Source: Pseudomonas ovata
Lineage (GTDB): Bacteria > Pseudomonadota > Gammaproteobacteria > Pseudomonadales > Pseudomonadaceae
Reading direction: 5' to 3'
Length of the DNA: 64,000 nucleotides
Assembly (NCBI RefSeq): GCF_003131185.1
Contig: NZ_QFFU01000007.1
Span: 124,001-188,000 of the forward strand
The position numbers were made by a program, and so were the translations under genes. A model generated the notes under the pieces. It searched no databases. It saw only the letters and a list, made by a program, of their open reading frames with translations, and had not been told where the DNA came from. Positions 35,134 through 44,192 of this stretch are shown one piece after another (the first letter of the stretch is position 1; each line of letters starts with the position of its first letter).

Positions 35134-35886
35134 ATGAATACAGTCAATCTTCCTCTTGCCGGCAAAGTGGCCGTTGTCACCGGTGGTTCGCGCAGCATCG
35201 GCGCGGCCATCGCCAAACGCCTGGCCGCCGACGGTGCCACCGTGGCCATTACCTACAACGCCTCGCCTGAACGCGCCGACGCCGTGGTCAACCAGATCGT
35301 GGCCGCCGGCGGCCAGGCGCTGGCCCTGGCGGCCGATGCGGGCAATCCGCAGGCGGTGCGTGCGGCCATCGATGAGGTCGCCAACCGGTTTGGCCGCGTC
35401 GACATTCTGGTGAACAACGCGGGTATCAGCGTACTGGGCGCCCCCGAAGACATCGCTTTCGAGGACTTCGAATGGATCCTGGCGGTGAACGTGACCGGGG
35501 TGTTTGTTGCTACCCAGCAAGCCCTCAGGCACATGGGCCATGGCGGACGCATCATCAATATCGGCAGTTCCATGGTGCAGTACGCGGCCTTCGGCACCGC
35601 CTCGGCCTACACCCTCACCAAGGGCGCGCTGACCGGTTTCAGCCGTGGCCTGGTGCGCGACCTGGGACCACGGGGCATCACCGTCAACACCGTGCACCCC
35701 GGCCCGACCGACAGCGACATGAACCCGGCCGAGGGTCCGGTGGCCGACTTCGTGCGCCCCAATATCGCCGTGGGCCGCTATGGCGAAGGCCAGGACATCG
35801 CCAGCGCCGTGGCCTACCTGGCCAGCCCCGAGGCCGGCTTTGTGACCGGTGCCGAGTTGATGGTCGATGGCGGCTTTACGGCCTGA
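35134..35886 (+). CDS. SDR-family oxidoreductase
   Basis: A 250-aa classical short-chain dehydrogenase. The cofactor motif TGGSRSIG is at about residues 16-23, NNAG at about 92-95, catalytic Ser in INIGSSM and Tyr/Lys in SAYTLTKGAL (YxxxK), and the C-terminal DGGFTA is typical of FabG-like enzymes. It is divergent from a LysR regulator and followed by a REP doublet. GAGG precedes the ATG. The substrate is unknown. Confidence 0.92.
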   Translation: MNTVNLPLAGKVAVVTGGSRSIGAAIAKRLAADGATVAITYNASPERADAVVNQIVAAGGQALALAADAGNPQAVRAAIDEVANRFGRVDILVNNAGISVLGAPEDIAFEDFEWILAVNVTGVFVATQQALRHMGHGGRIINIGSSMVQYAAFGTASAYTLTKGALTGFSRGLVRDLGPRGITVNTVHPGPTDSDMNPAEGPVADFVRPNIAVGRYGEGQDIASAVAYLASPEAGFVTGAELMVDGGFTA

Positions 35887-35891
35887 GCCAG

Positions 35892-36014
35892 TAGGGGGCG
35901 CGCTTGCCGGTATACCGGACCACCGCGACCGAGTGCGCTAGCGCTCGCAAAATCTCGGAAACGCCACAAATTTACGACTGCTGCGCAGCCGGTCGCGGGC
36001 AGAGCGCGCTCCTA
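35892..36014. repeat. REP doublet (REPIN-like), copy 5
   Basis: The left arm has the variant TTGCCGGTATACCGGACCAC before CGCGACCGAG. The core is conserved (AAAATCTCGGAAACGCCAC, AAATTTACGACTGCTGCGCA) and the right arm is GCGGGCAGAGCGCGCTCCTA. It lies directly after the SDR stop. Confidence 0.85.
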
Positions 36015-36323
36015 CGGCGGTCAATTCAGATCCAATACCCGGACCACCCCGGTTCGCTAACCTTGCCGCCGCTCGCTGCCAAATCAGCAGGTGCCCAGGA
36101 CGACAGGATTCTGGAGCAGGGTTTGGCTAGCGTGGCGAATCACCACACAAACGTGATGGGTCATAACTATAAACTTCATACTGACCCTGCATTCCCCACG
36201 CGGGTCAGATGCCGTCCGCCATACTGCATCAGCAAAATCGCCGTTTTACAGGACTCAAAATGATCGCAAAGACCGATCGCCTGACGCTTGCAAACCATTG
36301 ATAGCTTTATCTAAGGCCTAAAA
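36015..36323. other. Intergenic stretch between convergent genes
   Basis: The remaining 309 bases between the REP doublet and the thioredoxin-like gene show no convincing gene. A small dyad CTGACCC/GGGTCAG (36181-36208) is present without a T-run. A 13-codon frame from 36260 is too short to call. Confidence 0.5.
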
Positions 36324-36842
36324 TCAAACCGCTTGCTTTTCGAACATCTCAATCATTGCCAGCACCTCCATAATGCTGTCTTGCATATGATTCCCCATCT
36401 TGTACTCACGCAACGCCTGCTCGCCGCCATCCGTTACAACCCCCTGTGGACGTTCGACAAACTGGCCGATCAGACGAAAGTGTTCGTCCAGCACCAGTAC
36501 AAGCGGAATGGCAATCTTCTCCAGGCCCAGTTCAGTCTGCAACGTGTTCTGCGCACGGCCTCTGGACACGATCGCCAGGTCAATCGCGGGCTGCACCTCG
36601 CAGAGATAATCGAAGGCGGCCACGTTGATCTGGCAATCCGGGCACCATATTTCGCCGGCGATCAGCAGATGATAGGTGCCTTGAATGGCCGTCAGCCGTT
36701 GTTGCGTGGCCGTGGACAGTTCGCCGGGCCGGCGGATCCTGTCGGCGAAGTGCTGCGTGGCGGTCAGTTCGGCCGGCAAGCCTGTCTTGACGAAGCCATC
36801 GAATCGCTGGCCTGTGGCGAAGAGTTCTTTGTACGGGACCAT
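36324..36842 (-). CDS. Thioredoxin-family protein with WCPDC motif
   Basis: A 172-aa cytoplasmic protein (no signal peptide). The active-site motif is WCPDC at residues 66-70, preceded by the strand YHLLIAGEI, and cis-Pro is likely in KIAIPLVLVLDE. The long N-terminal helix region before the fold is typical of thioredoxin-like proteins often annotated as BdbA-like or thioredoxin family. AAGGAAA precedes the ATG. It may form an operon with the hypothetical gene at 36914 upstream. The redox partner is unknown. Confidence 0.85.
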   Translation of the reverse strand: MVPYKELFATGQRFDGFVKTGLPAELTATQHFADRIRRPGELSTATQQRLTAIQGTYHLLIAGEIWCPDCQINVAAFDYLCEVQPAIDLAIVSRGRAQNTLQTELGLEKIAIPLVLVLDEHFRLIGQFVERPQGVVTDGGEQALREYKMGNHMQDSIMEVLAMIEMFEKQAV

Positions 36843-36913
36843 GGTTGTTTCCTTGAGAGTGTCTGGCGCCGGGCCTGGAACAGTGGGTCATCAGGGCAGC
36901 ATTGTGCGCGCCG

Positions 36914-37282
36914 CTATAAAAAATCGTCGATCAACAGGGCATGTTCGGTGGCGAACGTCGACTCGTACACCGCTTCGTCCCACACGCCGCGCACCAGAAA
37001 GGCAGCGGCACTGTACGCGCGGGCCTTGGCAAAAAACACGGGGTGACGGTCATCGCCGCGCTCGGCCAATTCGAAGTAGTGCTCCTCGTGTTCAGCGCAC
37101 AGGGCCTCGAAGGGTTCAGGCTGATTGCGGGCTAACAATGCACGCATAGTGTCAGGATCGAGGCCGGCCTGCTGCGCGGCCCAGAGCACGATGCGGGTGG
37201 CCAGTGACCGGCGCTCCCGTGTATCCAGCGCCTGGAGCAGGCGCTGGATGTCCGGGTAGTTCAAGGCTAAGCGTGAGGTCAT
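36914..37282 (-). CDS. Hypothetical protein
   Basis: A 122-aa soluble mostly helical protein (YPDIQRLLQALDTRERRSLA, RIVLWAAQQAGLDPDTMRAL, EHEEHYFELAERGDDRHP, FFAKARAYSAAAFLV). No motif was recognised. The start is 5-8 nt from an AT-rich dispersed motif that forms its upstream region. It may be transcribed with the downstream thioredoxin-like gene. Confidence 0.65.
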   Translation of the reverse strand: MTSRLALNYPDIQRLLQALDTRERRSLATRIVLWAAQQAGLDPDTMRALLARNQPEPFEALCAEHEEHYFELAERGDDRHPVFFAKARAYSAAAFLVRGVWDEAVYESTFATEHALLIDDFL

Positions 37283-37287
37283 TCTGT

Positions 37288-37332
37288 GCGCTCATCAAAC
37301 AAGATAACTTACTGATTTTACTGGCTATTGAA
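37288..37332. repeat. AT-rich dispersed motif, copy 2
   Basis: CAAACAAGATAACTTACTGA followed by TTTTACTGGCTATTGAATT closely matches copy 1 (846-892). It separates the hypothetical gene start at 37282 from the REP doublet at 37344. Confidence 0.5.
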
Positions 37333-37343
37333 TTCACCGCTTG

Positions 37344-37465
37344 TAGGCGCGCGCTCTGCCCGCGATTGAGCGCAAAGCGCTCACAGAAATCTCGGAAACG
37401 CTGAAAATCTACGACTGCTGCGCAGCCGGTCGCGGCGGTCCGGCATTCCGGCAAACGCGCTCCTA
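37344..37465. repeat. REP doublet (REPIN-like), copy 6
   Basis: Left arm TAGGCGCGCGCTCTGCCCGC, a diverged core (CACAGAAATCTCGGAAACGC, TGAAAATCTACGACTGC) and right arm GCGGTCCGGCATTCCGGCAA, then ACGCGCTCCTA. Confidence 0.82.
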
Positions 37466-37485
37466 GCTCAGTGCTGGAGGGGAAA

Positions 37486-38004
37486 TCAACGCCAAAGCTC
37501 CACCACCCCGCCTTGGTCGCCCAGCACTGGATCTGTGTGGGGAAATCCCAGCCGGGCGATCTGTTCGATCTGCGCAGGCGTGGCCGGGTCGCGGTTGATA
37601 TCGCCCTCCTGTCCAGGTGGATAGGCGCCGACCACTTCGAAATCCTCGCTGGCGCCCAGGTTGCAATGCCCGGTGCCTGCCGGCAGCAAGAGCACATCCC
37701 CGGCCTTGACCTCGACCACGTGGCCGTTCGGGCCGCCGAGCATCAGCCGCGCATGGCCGGCATGGACGCCGAGCACTTCGTGCCCACGGGTGTGGTAGTG
37801 ATGGTAATCGAACACCCCGTAGCGCCACTGCGGCGGCCAGCCGTTGGCGGCGAAGATGCGCTCGAATACCGACGCCGGATCGCTGCCGGTCACGCGCATG
37901 GCCTCGGGGTAAATCAGTACGGGCAGCGTCGGATGGTTGGGGATACCGCCATTGGCCTTGAACATCAGCGCCTGCACGGCGCGGACAGTCAGTGTCTGTT
38001 TCAT
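37486..38004 (-). CDS. Cupin-domain protein, YjlB-like
   Basis: A 172-aa single-domain cupin. Motif 1 is FDYHHYHTRGHEVLGVHAGHARLMLGG with His ligands and Glu, and motif 2 is GDVLLLPAGTGHCNLG with the final His. The arrangement matches the B. subtilis YjlB-type group, whose biochemical role is not established. AGGAG precedes the ATG. The gene lies 32 bp after a small hypothetical gene on the same strand. Confidence 0.82.
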   Translation of the reverse strand: MKQTLTVRAVQALMFKANGGIPNHPTLPVLIYPEAMRVTGSDPASVFERIFAANGWPPQWRYGVFDYHHYHTRGHEVLGVHAGHARLMLGGPNGHVVEVKAGDVLLLPAGTGHCNLGASEDFEVVGAYPPGQEGDINRDPATPAQIEQIARLGFPHTDPVLGDQGGVVELWR

Positions 38005-38036
38005 GATTATTGCTCCTGTCAGGTCAATGCACACCG

Positions 38037-38420
38037 TCAGCCTTGCCAGGCAAGCGCACGGTCTTCGTAGTCGAAGACGTCATAGGCCGGCACTCGCCCA
38101 TTGAGCAGGACCGGCACCGTCAGGCTGCTGCGGTCGCCGTATTCCGGGGGGTACACCATCCACTCGACTTCGTAGTACCACCATCCCCTGTCAGAGTCGT
38201 GGGTCTTTTTCAGGGCGCAGGCATGAAATTCAGGTTCGGCATAAGGATAATCCTTGAGCATGTCGAGCACGACGAGCCTGGACGTCTCGATGGCCGCGCG
38301 CGGCGACAGCGGCGGAAAATCCTCAGTCTCGAGCCAGGCCGGCGTCTGGGGAATATCATCAGGGCCGACCGAGAACCTGAACACGAGTGTCTCCACGTAA
38401 TAGGCATAGACCTTCAGCAT
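38037..38420 (-). CDS. Hypothetical protein, possibly immunity-like
   Basis: A 127-aa soluble, aromatic- and acid-rich protein (YAYYVETLVFRFSVG, DDIPQTPAWLETEDFPPLSP, DRGWWYYEVEWMVYPPEYGD, YDVFDYEDRALAWQG). Good Shine-Dalgarno GGAGG. No family was recognised; the composition fits immunity proteins. It precedes the cupin gene in the same direction. Confidence 0.65.
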   Translation of the reverse strand: MLKVYAYYVETLVFRFSVGPDDIPQTPAWLETEDFPPLSPRAAIETSRLVVLDMLKDYPYAEPEFHACALKKTHDSDRGWWYYEVEWMVYPPEYGDRSSLTVPVLLNGRVPAYDVFDYEDRALAWQG

Positions 38421-38541
38421 TGCAGCCTCCGTTCAAATCAGATGCGACAGTCAAACTTAATGCGTGCAGGATAAAACCGGCGGCACCGGTGTCCTAGTGC
38501 CACGATTCAATACATCCCCCTGCCCCTGGAGAGATTGCGGC

Positions 38542-38844
38542 ATGATGCCTTCCGGAAAATCGCGACTGACCCGCTGGGTCGGCATCTCTTCGATCCTCGT
38601 CCTGATCGCTGGCAGTTTCATGGCGCTGTATGTGCTGATGATAAGCGCCTCCTTGCCCATCAATATCTCGGGCCCCCTGGTGCTTGGCGTGCTGTGGCTG
38701 ACCAACCTGGTGTCGGCGCTGGTCACCGCGATCTACGGTTTTTTCCGCCGCTGGCCGCGCTGGCTGGTGGTTGCCCTTGTGGTACAGGTCGCGGCGGTGG
38801 TGGTTCCGCTGGTGATCTTGATCATCATGAGTTTTAGCAACTGA
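38542..38844 (+). CDS. Small membrane protein
   Basis: A 100-aa protein with three hydrophobic segments: WVGISSILVLIAGSFMALYV, ISGPLVLGVLWLTNLVSALV and LVVALVVQVAAVVVPLVILI. GGAGAG is 8 nt upstream. No family was recognised. It lies 54 bp upstream of the exported propeller-like protein gene on the same strand. Confidence 0.65.
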   Translation: MMPSGKSRLTRWVGISSILVLIAGSFMALYVLMISASLPINISGPLVLGVLWLTNLVSALVTAIYGFFRRWPRWLVVALVVQVAAVVVPLVILIIMSFSN

Positions 38845-38898
38845 CTACCCCGACCCACGGCGAATGAATAACGCTGCACGACCAAGGAAGCAAGACAC

Positions 38899-40848
38899 AT
38901 GAAGTGCGCAGGCGTATGGAAGTATGCGTTATGGGTGGCCGCATTCGGCTCGAGCGGCTTGAGTCACGCCGTCTCGTTGCCACAAGACTGGGCGATCCTG
39001 CCAGGTCCTGACGAAACCGTTGAGCAAGGGCTGCCCGCCGCCCTGCAATCGCCGGAACTGGCCAAAAGCGGACAGCGGCTGGCCGAGGTGGAAATGCTCG
39101 TGGCCCTGCCCTACGCCCAGGTGCTGCCGGTGGTGGTCTCGGCCCTGGCAGCGGTCGGCCCCCTGGAGGAGCAGACTGGTGTGAGCCCGCTGTCGGAGCT
39201 GGATGAAGGCTGGGGCGATGTACTGTTTGCACGGCGACCGGACCTGGTGCACCAACTGGTGAGCAAAACCGACCTGCCCAGGCTGCAGCAGGACGTACGC
39301 GACGGCGCCCTGGCCGAAGCGGAAATTCCCGGGCGCCTGGCCAGCATCGAACGCACACTGCGCTTTCAACCCGGCAGTGCGCGTACGGCGGCACTGACCG
39401 AGCCGTACCGGTATTGGTACGGCAATGCCGAACGCACCTACGGTGCGACGGGCGGCAGCAGCAGCCGGGTCATTGTGCGGGTCATGCAGCTCGATGCCGT
39501 GATGGGTCATCCGGCCACGGCGGTGTACCTGACACGCAAGGACGAGTTTGCCAACCCCAAGGCAAGCTTCACCCATCAGGTGCGCGAGCTGGCCAACCTC
39601 AATATTTTCAGCCCTGGCCAACCCAAGCGCCTGCACCGCAGCAGCGTGCCCGAGGCGGTGTTCAGTCCCGTTTATACGGCACTGAATACGCTGCCCGGCG
39701 CCAACTTGCAGCTCGGGCTCGATGCCGGGCAATGGCAGCCACCGGCAGCGCCACGCCGTCTGGTCACAGAGCCAAAACTGACCCTGCCCGACCCGCAGGC
39801 CAGGACGCTGCAGGCGCAAGCACTGCTGATTACCAAAAACCCCGACGACATGCTCGTACTGGCCGATGGCAGCGCCCTGCTGGTGCGCAGCTATCCGCGT
39901 GCGCTGCTGCACTGGGCGCCGGACGATGGTCAGGAACCGCGTGTGATCTGGACGCCGAACGACACGGTGATCCAATGGCACATGGCGCGTGATGAGCGCG
40001 GCCAATCGGCCTACATGGTGGCCGACGGGCAGGTGCTGCACTTCGACGCCGCCACCCGGCGGCTGGCCAGGCACCCGATCGTGTTCGACAAACCGGAGCT
40101 GCTCAAAAACGTTGATTATTTCCCCGACGGCAAGGGCGTGCCCCTGGCCTACCGCCACGATGTCAGGAACCGTCGCGACACCCTGTCGATCTGGCAGCCC
40201 GGTGCACAACCGGCCGCCGATGGCGCACCCTGGCAATACGCGCTACGCCTGGCTTCACTGCGCCAGGACGTGATGCGTCATTCCATGCGCACCAATACGC
40301 AGATCAAGCCGGTGCGCTGGGACGGCGTGCAAGCCAATCAGTGGATCGAAGACAGCGACGGGCTGGCCGAACTCGATAGCCGCACTGGCCGGGTCTTGCG
40401 TGCCGTGCGCTTGCCGCGCCGCTTCGGTGAGGTCGACCCCAGCGATGACACCGGCATGGCGCAATGGACGCCGCCGCCGTTCGGCTCGGTCAAGGGCGGC
40501 TGGATTGCGGTCGGCTTTGTGTTGATGGACGGCAAACGCCGCAACCCCGGCCTGCATGTGGTCGACGTCGCCAGCGGCAAGGTGCGCTATTCGCTGACCC
40601 TGCCTGACCAGGACTCGCTCAAGACGGCGGCAGGCTCGCCCAACGGGCGCCTGCTGGCCCTGGGCACCGGCGCAAACAATAAAGCCATCGTGGTCTGGAA
40701 CCTGGAAAACGGTCGGTCACTGACGCTGCAAGCCGATGCTTCCGGCTGCAAGGACCTGGCGCAGCTGCAATGGAGCCCGTCCGGCGAACGCCTCTGGGGG
40801 CGTTGCTCGAACGGACTGCTGGCCTGGGATATACCGACCACCTGGTGA
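38899..40848 (+). CDS. Exported beta-propeller-like protein of unknown function
   Basis: A 649-aa protein with a type I signal peptide (WKYALWVAAFGSSGLSHA). Residues about 25-290 form a mixed domain. From about 300 onward strand-rich repeats appear with WD/YVTN-like turns (MLVLADGSALLVRSYPRALL, VIWTPNDTVIQWHMARDERG, LLALGTGANNKAIVVWNLEN, LQWSPSGERLWGRCSNGLLA), consistent with a six- to seven-bladed propeller. It likely sits in the periplasm or on the surface. The function is unknown. It is followed by a strong terminator. Confidence 0.7.
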   Translation: MKCAGVWKYALWVAAFGSSGLSHAVSLPQDWAILPGPDETVEQGLPAALQSPELAKSGQRLAEVEMLVALPYAQVLPVVVSALAAVGPLEEQTGVSPLSELDEGWGDVLFARRPDLVHQLVSKTDLPRLQQDVRDGALAEAEIPGRLASIERTLRFQPGSARTAALTEPYRYWYGNAERTYGATGGSSSRVIVRVMQLDAVMGHPATAVYLTRKDEFANPKASFTHQVRELANLNIFSPGQPKRLHRSSVPEAVFSPVYTALNTLPGANLQLGLDAGQWQPPAAPRRLVTEPKLTLPDPQARTLQAQALLITKNPDDMLVLADGSALLVRSYPRALLHWAPDDGQEPRVIWTPNDTVIQWHMARDERGQSAYMVADGQVLHFDAATRRLARHPIVFDKPELLKNVDYFPDGKGVPLAYRHDVRNRRDTLSIWQPGAQPAADGAPWQYALRLASLRQDVMRHSMRTNTQIKPVRWDGVQANQWIEDSDGLAELDSRTGRVLRAVRLPRRFGEVDPSDDTGMAQWTPPPFGSVKGGWIAVGFVLMDGKRRNPGLHVVDVASGKVRYSLTLPDQDSLKTAAGSPNGRLLALGTGANNKAIVVWNLENGRSLTLQADASGCKDLAQLQWSPSGERLWGRCSNGLLAWDIPTTW

Positions 40849-40854
40849 ATACAA

Positions 40855-40879
40855 GCGGCGCGAGTTCGCGCCGCCTTTT
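40855..40879. terminator. Bidirectional rho-independent terminator
   Basis: GCGGCGCGA (40855-40863) and TCGCGCCGC (40866-40874) form a 9-bp GC-rich stem followed by CTTTTG. It separates the convergent propeller-like and hydrolase genes. Confidence 0.85.
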
Positions 40880-40883
40880 GTGC

Positions 40884-41990
40884 CTAAGGCTTGAACTCCC
40901 AGTACTGACCACCCGGTGCCGTGACCACCTGAAGATTGAACCGGTCAGCCGCCTTGGCGCCCTTGAACAGGTAATACATGTCGGCCACTACGGACAGCTT
41001 GTCGCCATAATAAGAATGACCGATAAAGTCGGTGCTCAAGGCGCTGGCATCAATCAGCTCGACCCCGGAATAAATCACCACAGGCTTGCGAAACATGCCC
41101 GCTCGCGCCGCCCCGTGAAACACTTGCGAAAGCGCCAGCGCCTTGTCGTTGGCAGAGACATAAAGGGTCACGGGAGCGCCTTGCCTGCGCAACTCGGGGA
41201 CGATCTTGTCAGCAAACTCACCGGCATCGATATCAGGCGCTGCCAGCACGACTTCCTGCAGTTTTGCCGCCAGGTCAGGCGACTCCGAGTACAGCCGTAA
41301 CAAGGCCTGGGTCAACGCCCGATTGCCCATGCTGTGCGCCACGATATAGACCTTCTTGACGCCAGGATTTTCGAGGTGATCTTTCAGAAAGTCATACACG
41401 GCCGGATAGGACTGGGCGATGGCGCTTTCATCCGCCCGGTACTGGCTTTCACTGCCCGACGAGGGCCAACTGAACAACAGCGGCGCACCCTTGAACTGCA
41501 GGTCATACGCCAATTGCGCTGTACGTTTTACCGAGTCCTCGAAGCTCACGTTGTAGCCGTGTATGAATATCAGCGAAGCTCCGCGCTCTCCCAGCCGCAG
41601 TGCCAGCGACTGGTTGAATTGTTCGCGGTCAAGGCGCCGCCCGTTCTTGATCATCACGTGATCGTCGGGGTTGGATTTCATCCAGTCAAAGAAAGGCGAC
41701 TCGATGATCCCGACCCTGTGATCAGGCGGAAACGAAACCCGACACTTGCCGTACGACAAGGCTTCGACGCTGCTTCGTGCGCCTGAAAACCGACAATCCC
41801 CGGCCAGCGCCTGGCGGTTGGTGCCGTAAAACACATCGACTTCATTGGTGGCGGGCGCGGTGTCCCCTGAAGCCTCGACGGGGTCAGTGATGACAGGCGG
41901 CAGCGGGCTTGGCACAGCCGGAGACTGCGAACTCGGCGCACAGCCTGCAAGCATTAAAAAGACGGACAATAACAACAGCGTGCACTTCAT
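40884..41990 (-). CDS. Lipoprotein alpha/beta hydrolase (DUF900-like)
   Basis: A 368-aa protein with lipobox LMLAGC (Cys17) and a low-complexity Pro-rich linker. The alpha/beta-hydrolase domain begins with DVFYGTNRQ. It has the oxyanion stretch LIFIHGYNVSFEDSVKRTAQ, SWPSSGSESQY and nucleophile elbow AHSMGN (Ser220), matching DUF900-type serine hydrolases. An Asp/His pair is expected near APDIDAGEF and GHSYYGD. It is probably outer-membrane anchored. The substrate is unknown. Confidence 0.85.
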   Translation of the reverse strand: MKCTLLLLSVFLMLAGCAPSSQSPAVPSPLPPVITDPVEASGDTAPATNEVDVFYGTNRQALAGDCRFSGARSSVEALSYGKCRVSFPPDHRVGIIESPFFDWMKSNPDDHVMIKNGRRLDREQFNQSLALRLGERGASLIFIHGYNVSFEDSVKRTAQLAYDLQFKGAPLLFSWPSSGSESQYRADESAIAQSYPAVYDFLKDHLENPGVKKVYIVAHSMGNRALTQALLRLYSESPDLAAKLQEVVLAAPDIDAGEFADKIVPELRRQGAPVTLYVSANDKALALSQVFHGAARAGMFRKPVVIYSGVELIDASALSTDFIGHSYYGDKLSVVADMYYLFKGAKAADRFNLQVVTAPGGQYWEFKP

Positions 41991-42321
41991 AGACCCACTT
42001 CCCTTTCAGGTATATCGAACAGCGCGAGATGACGGTGAACACCGAAAACCGGTGCACCAGGCATGATGACAAGGTAAACCGCATGCCATGAAAACAGACA
42101 TCGATACGGCTCAGGTAAACAAGATTGGGTGGTTCCTCTCGTTACCCTGGAGCTTGAGCACGGCATCGTATCGTTATGTCAGCCGATGACAAAGGGTGAA
42201 TGCATGGCCTGTTCCAGATGTAAAACCAATATCTGCCCGCCCTCTGCAACTTCACCTCCAGCGGCCCCTCTAACCCCCACCCATTAAACCTTGACCCCGT
42301 TCCCCCTGCGCAGGATGCCCC
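41991..42321. other. Divergent intergenic region without recognised gene
   Basis: 331 bases between the hydrolase lipoprotein (minus) and the membrane protein (plus). Local AT-rich stretches suit two promoters. No RNA gene, repeat or convincing ORF is seen. Confidence 0.5.
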
Positions 42322-43104
42322 ATGTCGTCTCAACCGGACTCCACCCTCCCCGCAACCACCCTTACCGAAACACCCGCCTTGCTCGCCGAAGCCTTCGAGC
42401 AGGCGCAACAGGCCGAGCGCGCCTTGAAGCAGCGCAGCCAGAAGCTGACCAAGCGCTTCATGATCGCCCAGGCGATCTTTTGCGGTTACTGGATGCTCAA
42501 GTGGATCTGGCAGGGGCACTACATTGGCGGGCCGATCTATGCGGTGTTGATCTGGTGTTTTTCATGGGTGCTCTACGCGCCGATGCCGCTGCTATGGCGC
42601 TCGCAGCAGAAGGCAGTGAATCGGGCCTGGCAGCAGGTCGACGAGGCGCGGATGGAATCGGGCCGGGTGTTCCTGGAAGAACAGGCGCTGGGGCCGTATC
42701 GCTGGATCTGTCGCAACGGCCGCATGCTCGGCGTGTTTCCCGACAGCCAGGTGCTCTATGCGCTGGTGCCGGAACTGGGCAATCGCCACGCCCTGATGGC
42801 GGCGCCGCAGGTGGTCAAGCAGGTGGTGGTCAATGAACAGGTGATCTCCAGCAGCACCACGCACACCACCACCGAGCATGACCGGCGCAATGTCTATGGC
42901 GTCAACGGCCATTTCGGTGTGCTGGGTCGGGGCAAGTCACGCTCCACCTCGACCACGACCAACACCACGGCGCACACCTTCACCCTGGGGGTGCAGTTAC
43001 AGGGTGCCAACTATGAGCCCTACTGGATTCAACTGCCCTTTGGCGCGGACTGGCAGGAAGCGCGCAACTGGCAGTTGCTGATCGAGCAGACGGCCGGGCG
43101 CTGA
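42322..43104 (+). CDS. Membrane protein of unknown function
   Basis: A 260-aa protein. An N-terminal helical, charged segment (AEAFEQAQQAERALKQRSQK) is followed by two membrane segments (MIAQAIFCGYWMLKWIW, YIGGPIYAVLIWCFSWVLYA). A cytoplasmic C-terminal domain then holds a striking Ser/Thr-rich stretch: SSSTTHTTTEHDRRNVYG, and later RSTSTTTNTTAHTF. It ends in strands (LQLQGANYEPYWIQLPF). AGGAT is 6 nt upstream. No family was recognised. Confidence 0.7.
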   Translation: MSSQPDSTLPATTLTETPALLAEAFEQAQQAERALKQRSQKLTKRFMIAQAIFCGYWMLKWIWQGHYIGGPIYAVLIWCFSWVLYAPMPLLWRSQQKAVNRAWQQVDEARMESGRVFLEEQALGPYRWICRNGRMLGVFPDSQVLYALVPELGNRHALMAAPQVVKQVVVNEQVISSSTTHTTTEHDRRNVYGVNGHFGVLGRGKSRSTSTTTNTTAHTFTLGVQLQGANYEPYWIQLPFGADWQEARNWQLLIEQTAGR

Positions 43105-43124
43105 AAGCCCGTCTTTGCAGCCAC

Positions 43125-44186
43125 TCAGTGACGCTGCAGGTCGAACATGAAACGGGCGCTTCCGGTCTCCTGGCCCATGGTGTTGAGCATCGGCGGCCGA
43201 TGGTACTTGTCCAGCAATTGCCGTTGCTGTGCGGTGCCGATAGCCAGGCGTTCAAGGATCTCGCAGACGAGCCGGTAAAGCACTTGGGTGTTGCCGTCCT
43301 CGACCTTGACCGACAGGCCGATCGCGCCTGATGCGCCCAGGCGCCGGGTCTGCGCCGAGGCCCGTACGCCCAGTCCGTAGCAGGCATCAGCCCCTGTCTT
43401 GCCGACGACATTGCCCTCGAAGGCGCGCATCAGGTCCGTGCAGTAACGCCCTTCGCCGGCCACCATTTCAGGGTACGTGGTCATGGCCCGGTAAATCCGC
43501 GTCAGCGCCTGGCCGCGTGCTGACAAAGGCTCGCCCTTGTGCGCCGCGTCAGCGCTTTGTGCAAGCCTGGCGTAGATCAGCCCCAGCTTGTCGAGCGCGA
43601 AGGCGGGCGTGGGCAGGTTGCAGCCATCGACGGCCCATTCCACGGCTTCCACCGGCAGCTCGCAGACATCGGCCATCACACGCCTGACATGCGCCTGCAG
43701 CGGATGGACCGGTTCGTTGTAACCCGAGAAAGACTCGCCCAACGCCAGTGCAGCCGCCAGCATGCCGGCGTGCTTGCCAGAGCAATTGCTGCAACAGGCC
43801 GTGGGGATGAAGTCGCGTTTGATCCAGGCCCGATTGACGGTGTCCGAAACAGCCGGGTGACCCCCACAACGCAGATCCGACTCATCGGCACCGACCTTGC
43901 GCAGCATGGCCCAGGCCCGTTCGATATGGCGTGGCTCACTGCTGTGTGAAGCGCACATCAAGGCCAGGTCCGCCTCGTCGAAGCCGAACCGCTCAAGGGC
44001 ACCGGTTTCAATCACTGCCAGGGCCTGTGCCGGCTTGGCGGCTGAACGCGCCAGCGTCATCCGCTGCGGATCACCAAAGCTGTAAAGCAGGCGCCCTGCT
44101 TCATCTACCACGGCCACATGGGCACGATGCACATTTTCCACGCAATGCCCGCGATAGGTCACCAGTGCCACGTTATTGGCTTGCAT
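43125..44186 (-). CDS. L-asparaginase, Rhizobium etli ReAV / AnsII class
   Basis: A 353-aa asparaginase of the PF06089 class, which hydrolyses L-asparagine to aspartate and ammonia and is unrelated to the E. coli enzymes. The chosen ATG makes numbering coincide with the R. etli enzyme: Ser48 and Lys51 in RSAAKPAQ, Ser80 in ASHSSEP, Cys135 and Lys138 in CSNCSGKH, Cys189 in DGCNLPTPAF and Lys263 in VGKTGADA. All proposed catalytic and zinc-binding residues are therefore present. It is convergent with the membrane protein gene. It has an AT-rich dispersed motif in its upstream region. Confidence 0.93.
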   Translation of the reverse strand: MQANNVALVTYRGHCVENVHRAHVAVVDEAGRLLYSFGDPQRMTLARSAAKPAQALAVIETGALERFGFDEADLALMCASHSSEPRHIERAWAMLRKVGADESDLRCGGHPAVSDTVNRAWIKRDFIPTACCSNCSGKHAGMLAAALALGESFSGYNEPVHPLQAHVRRVMADVCELPVEAVEWAVDGCNLPTPAFALDKLGLIYARLAQSADAAHKGEPLSARGQALTRIYRAMTTYPEMVAGEGRYCTDLMRAFEGNVVGKTGADACYGLGVRASAQTRRLGASGAIGLSVKVEDGNTQVLYRLVCEILERLAIGTAQQRQLLDKYHRPPMLNTMGQETGSARFMFDLQRH

Positions 44187-44192
44187 CGCTTT

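Noticed and set aside
36260..36301. Short 13-codon frame with AGGACT upstream
   Set aside because: Too short, no conserved content, and located between convergent genes.
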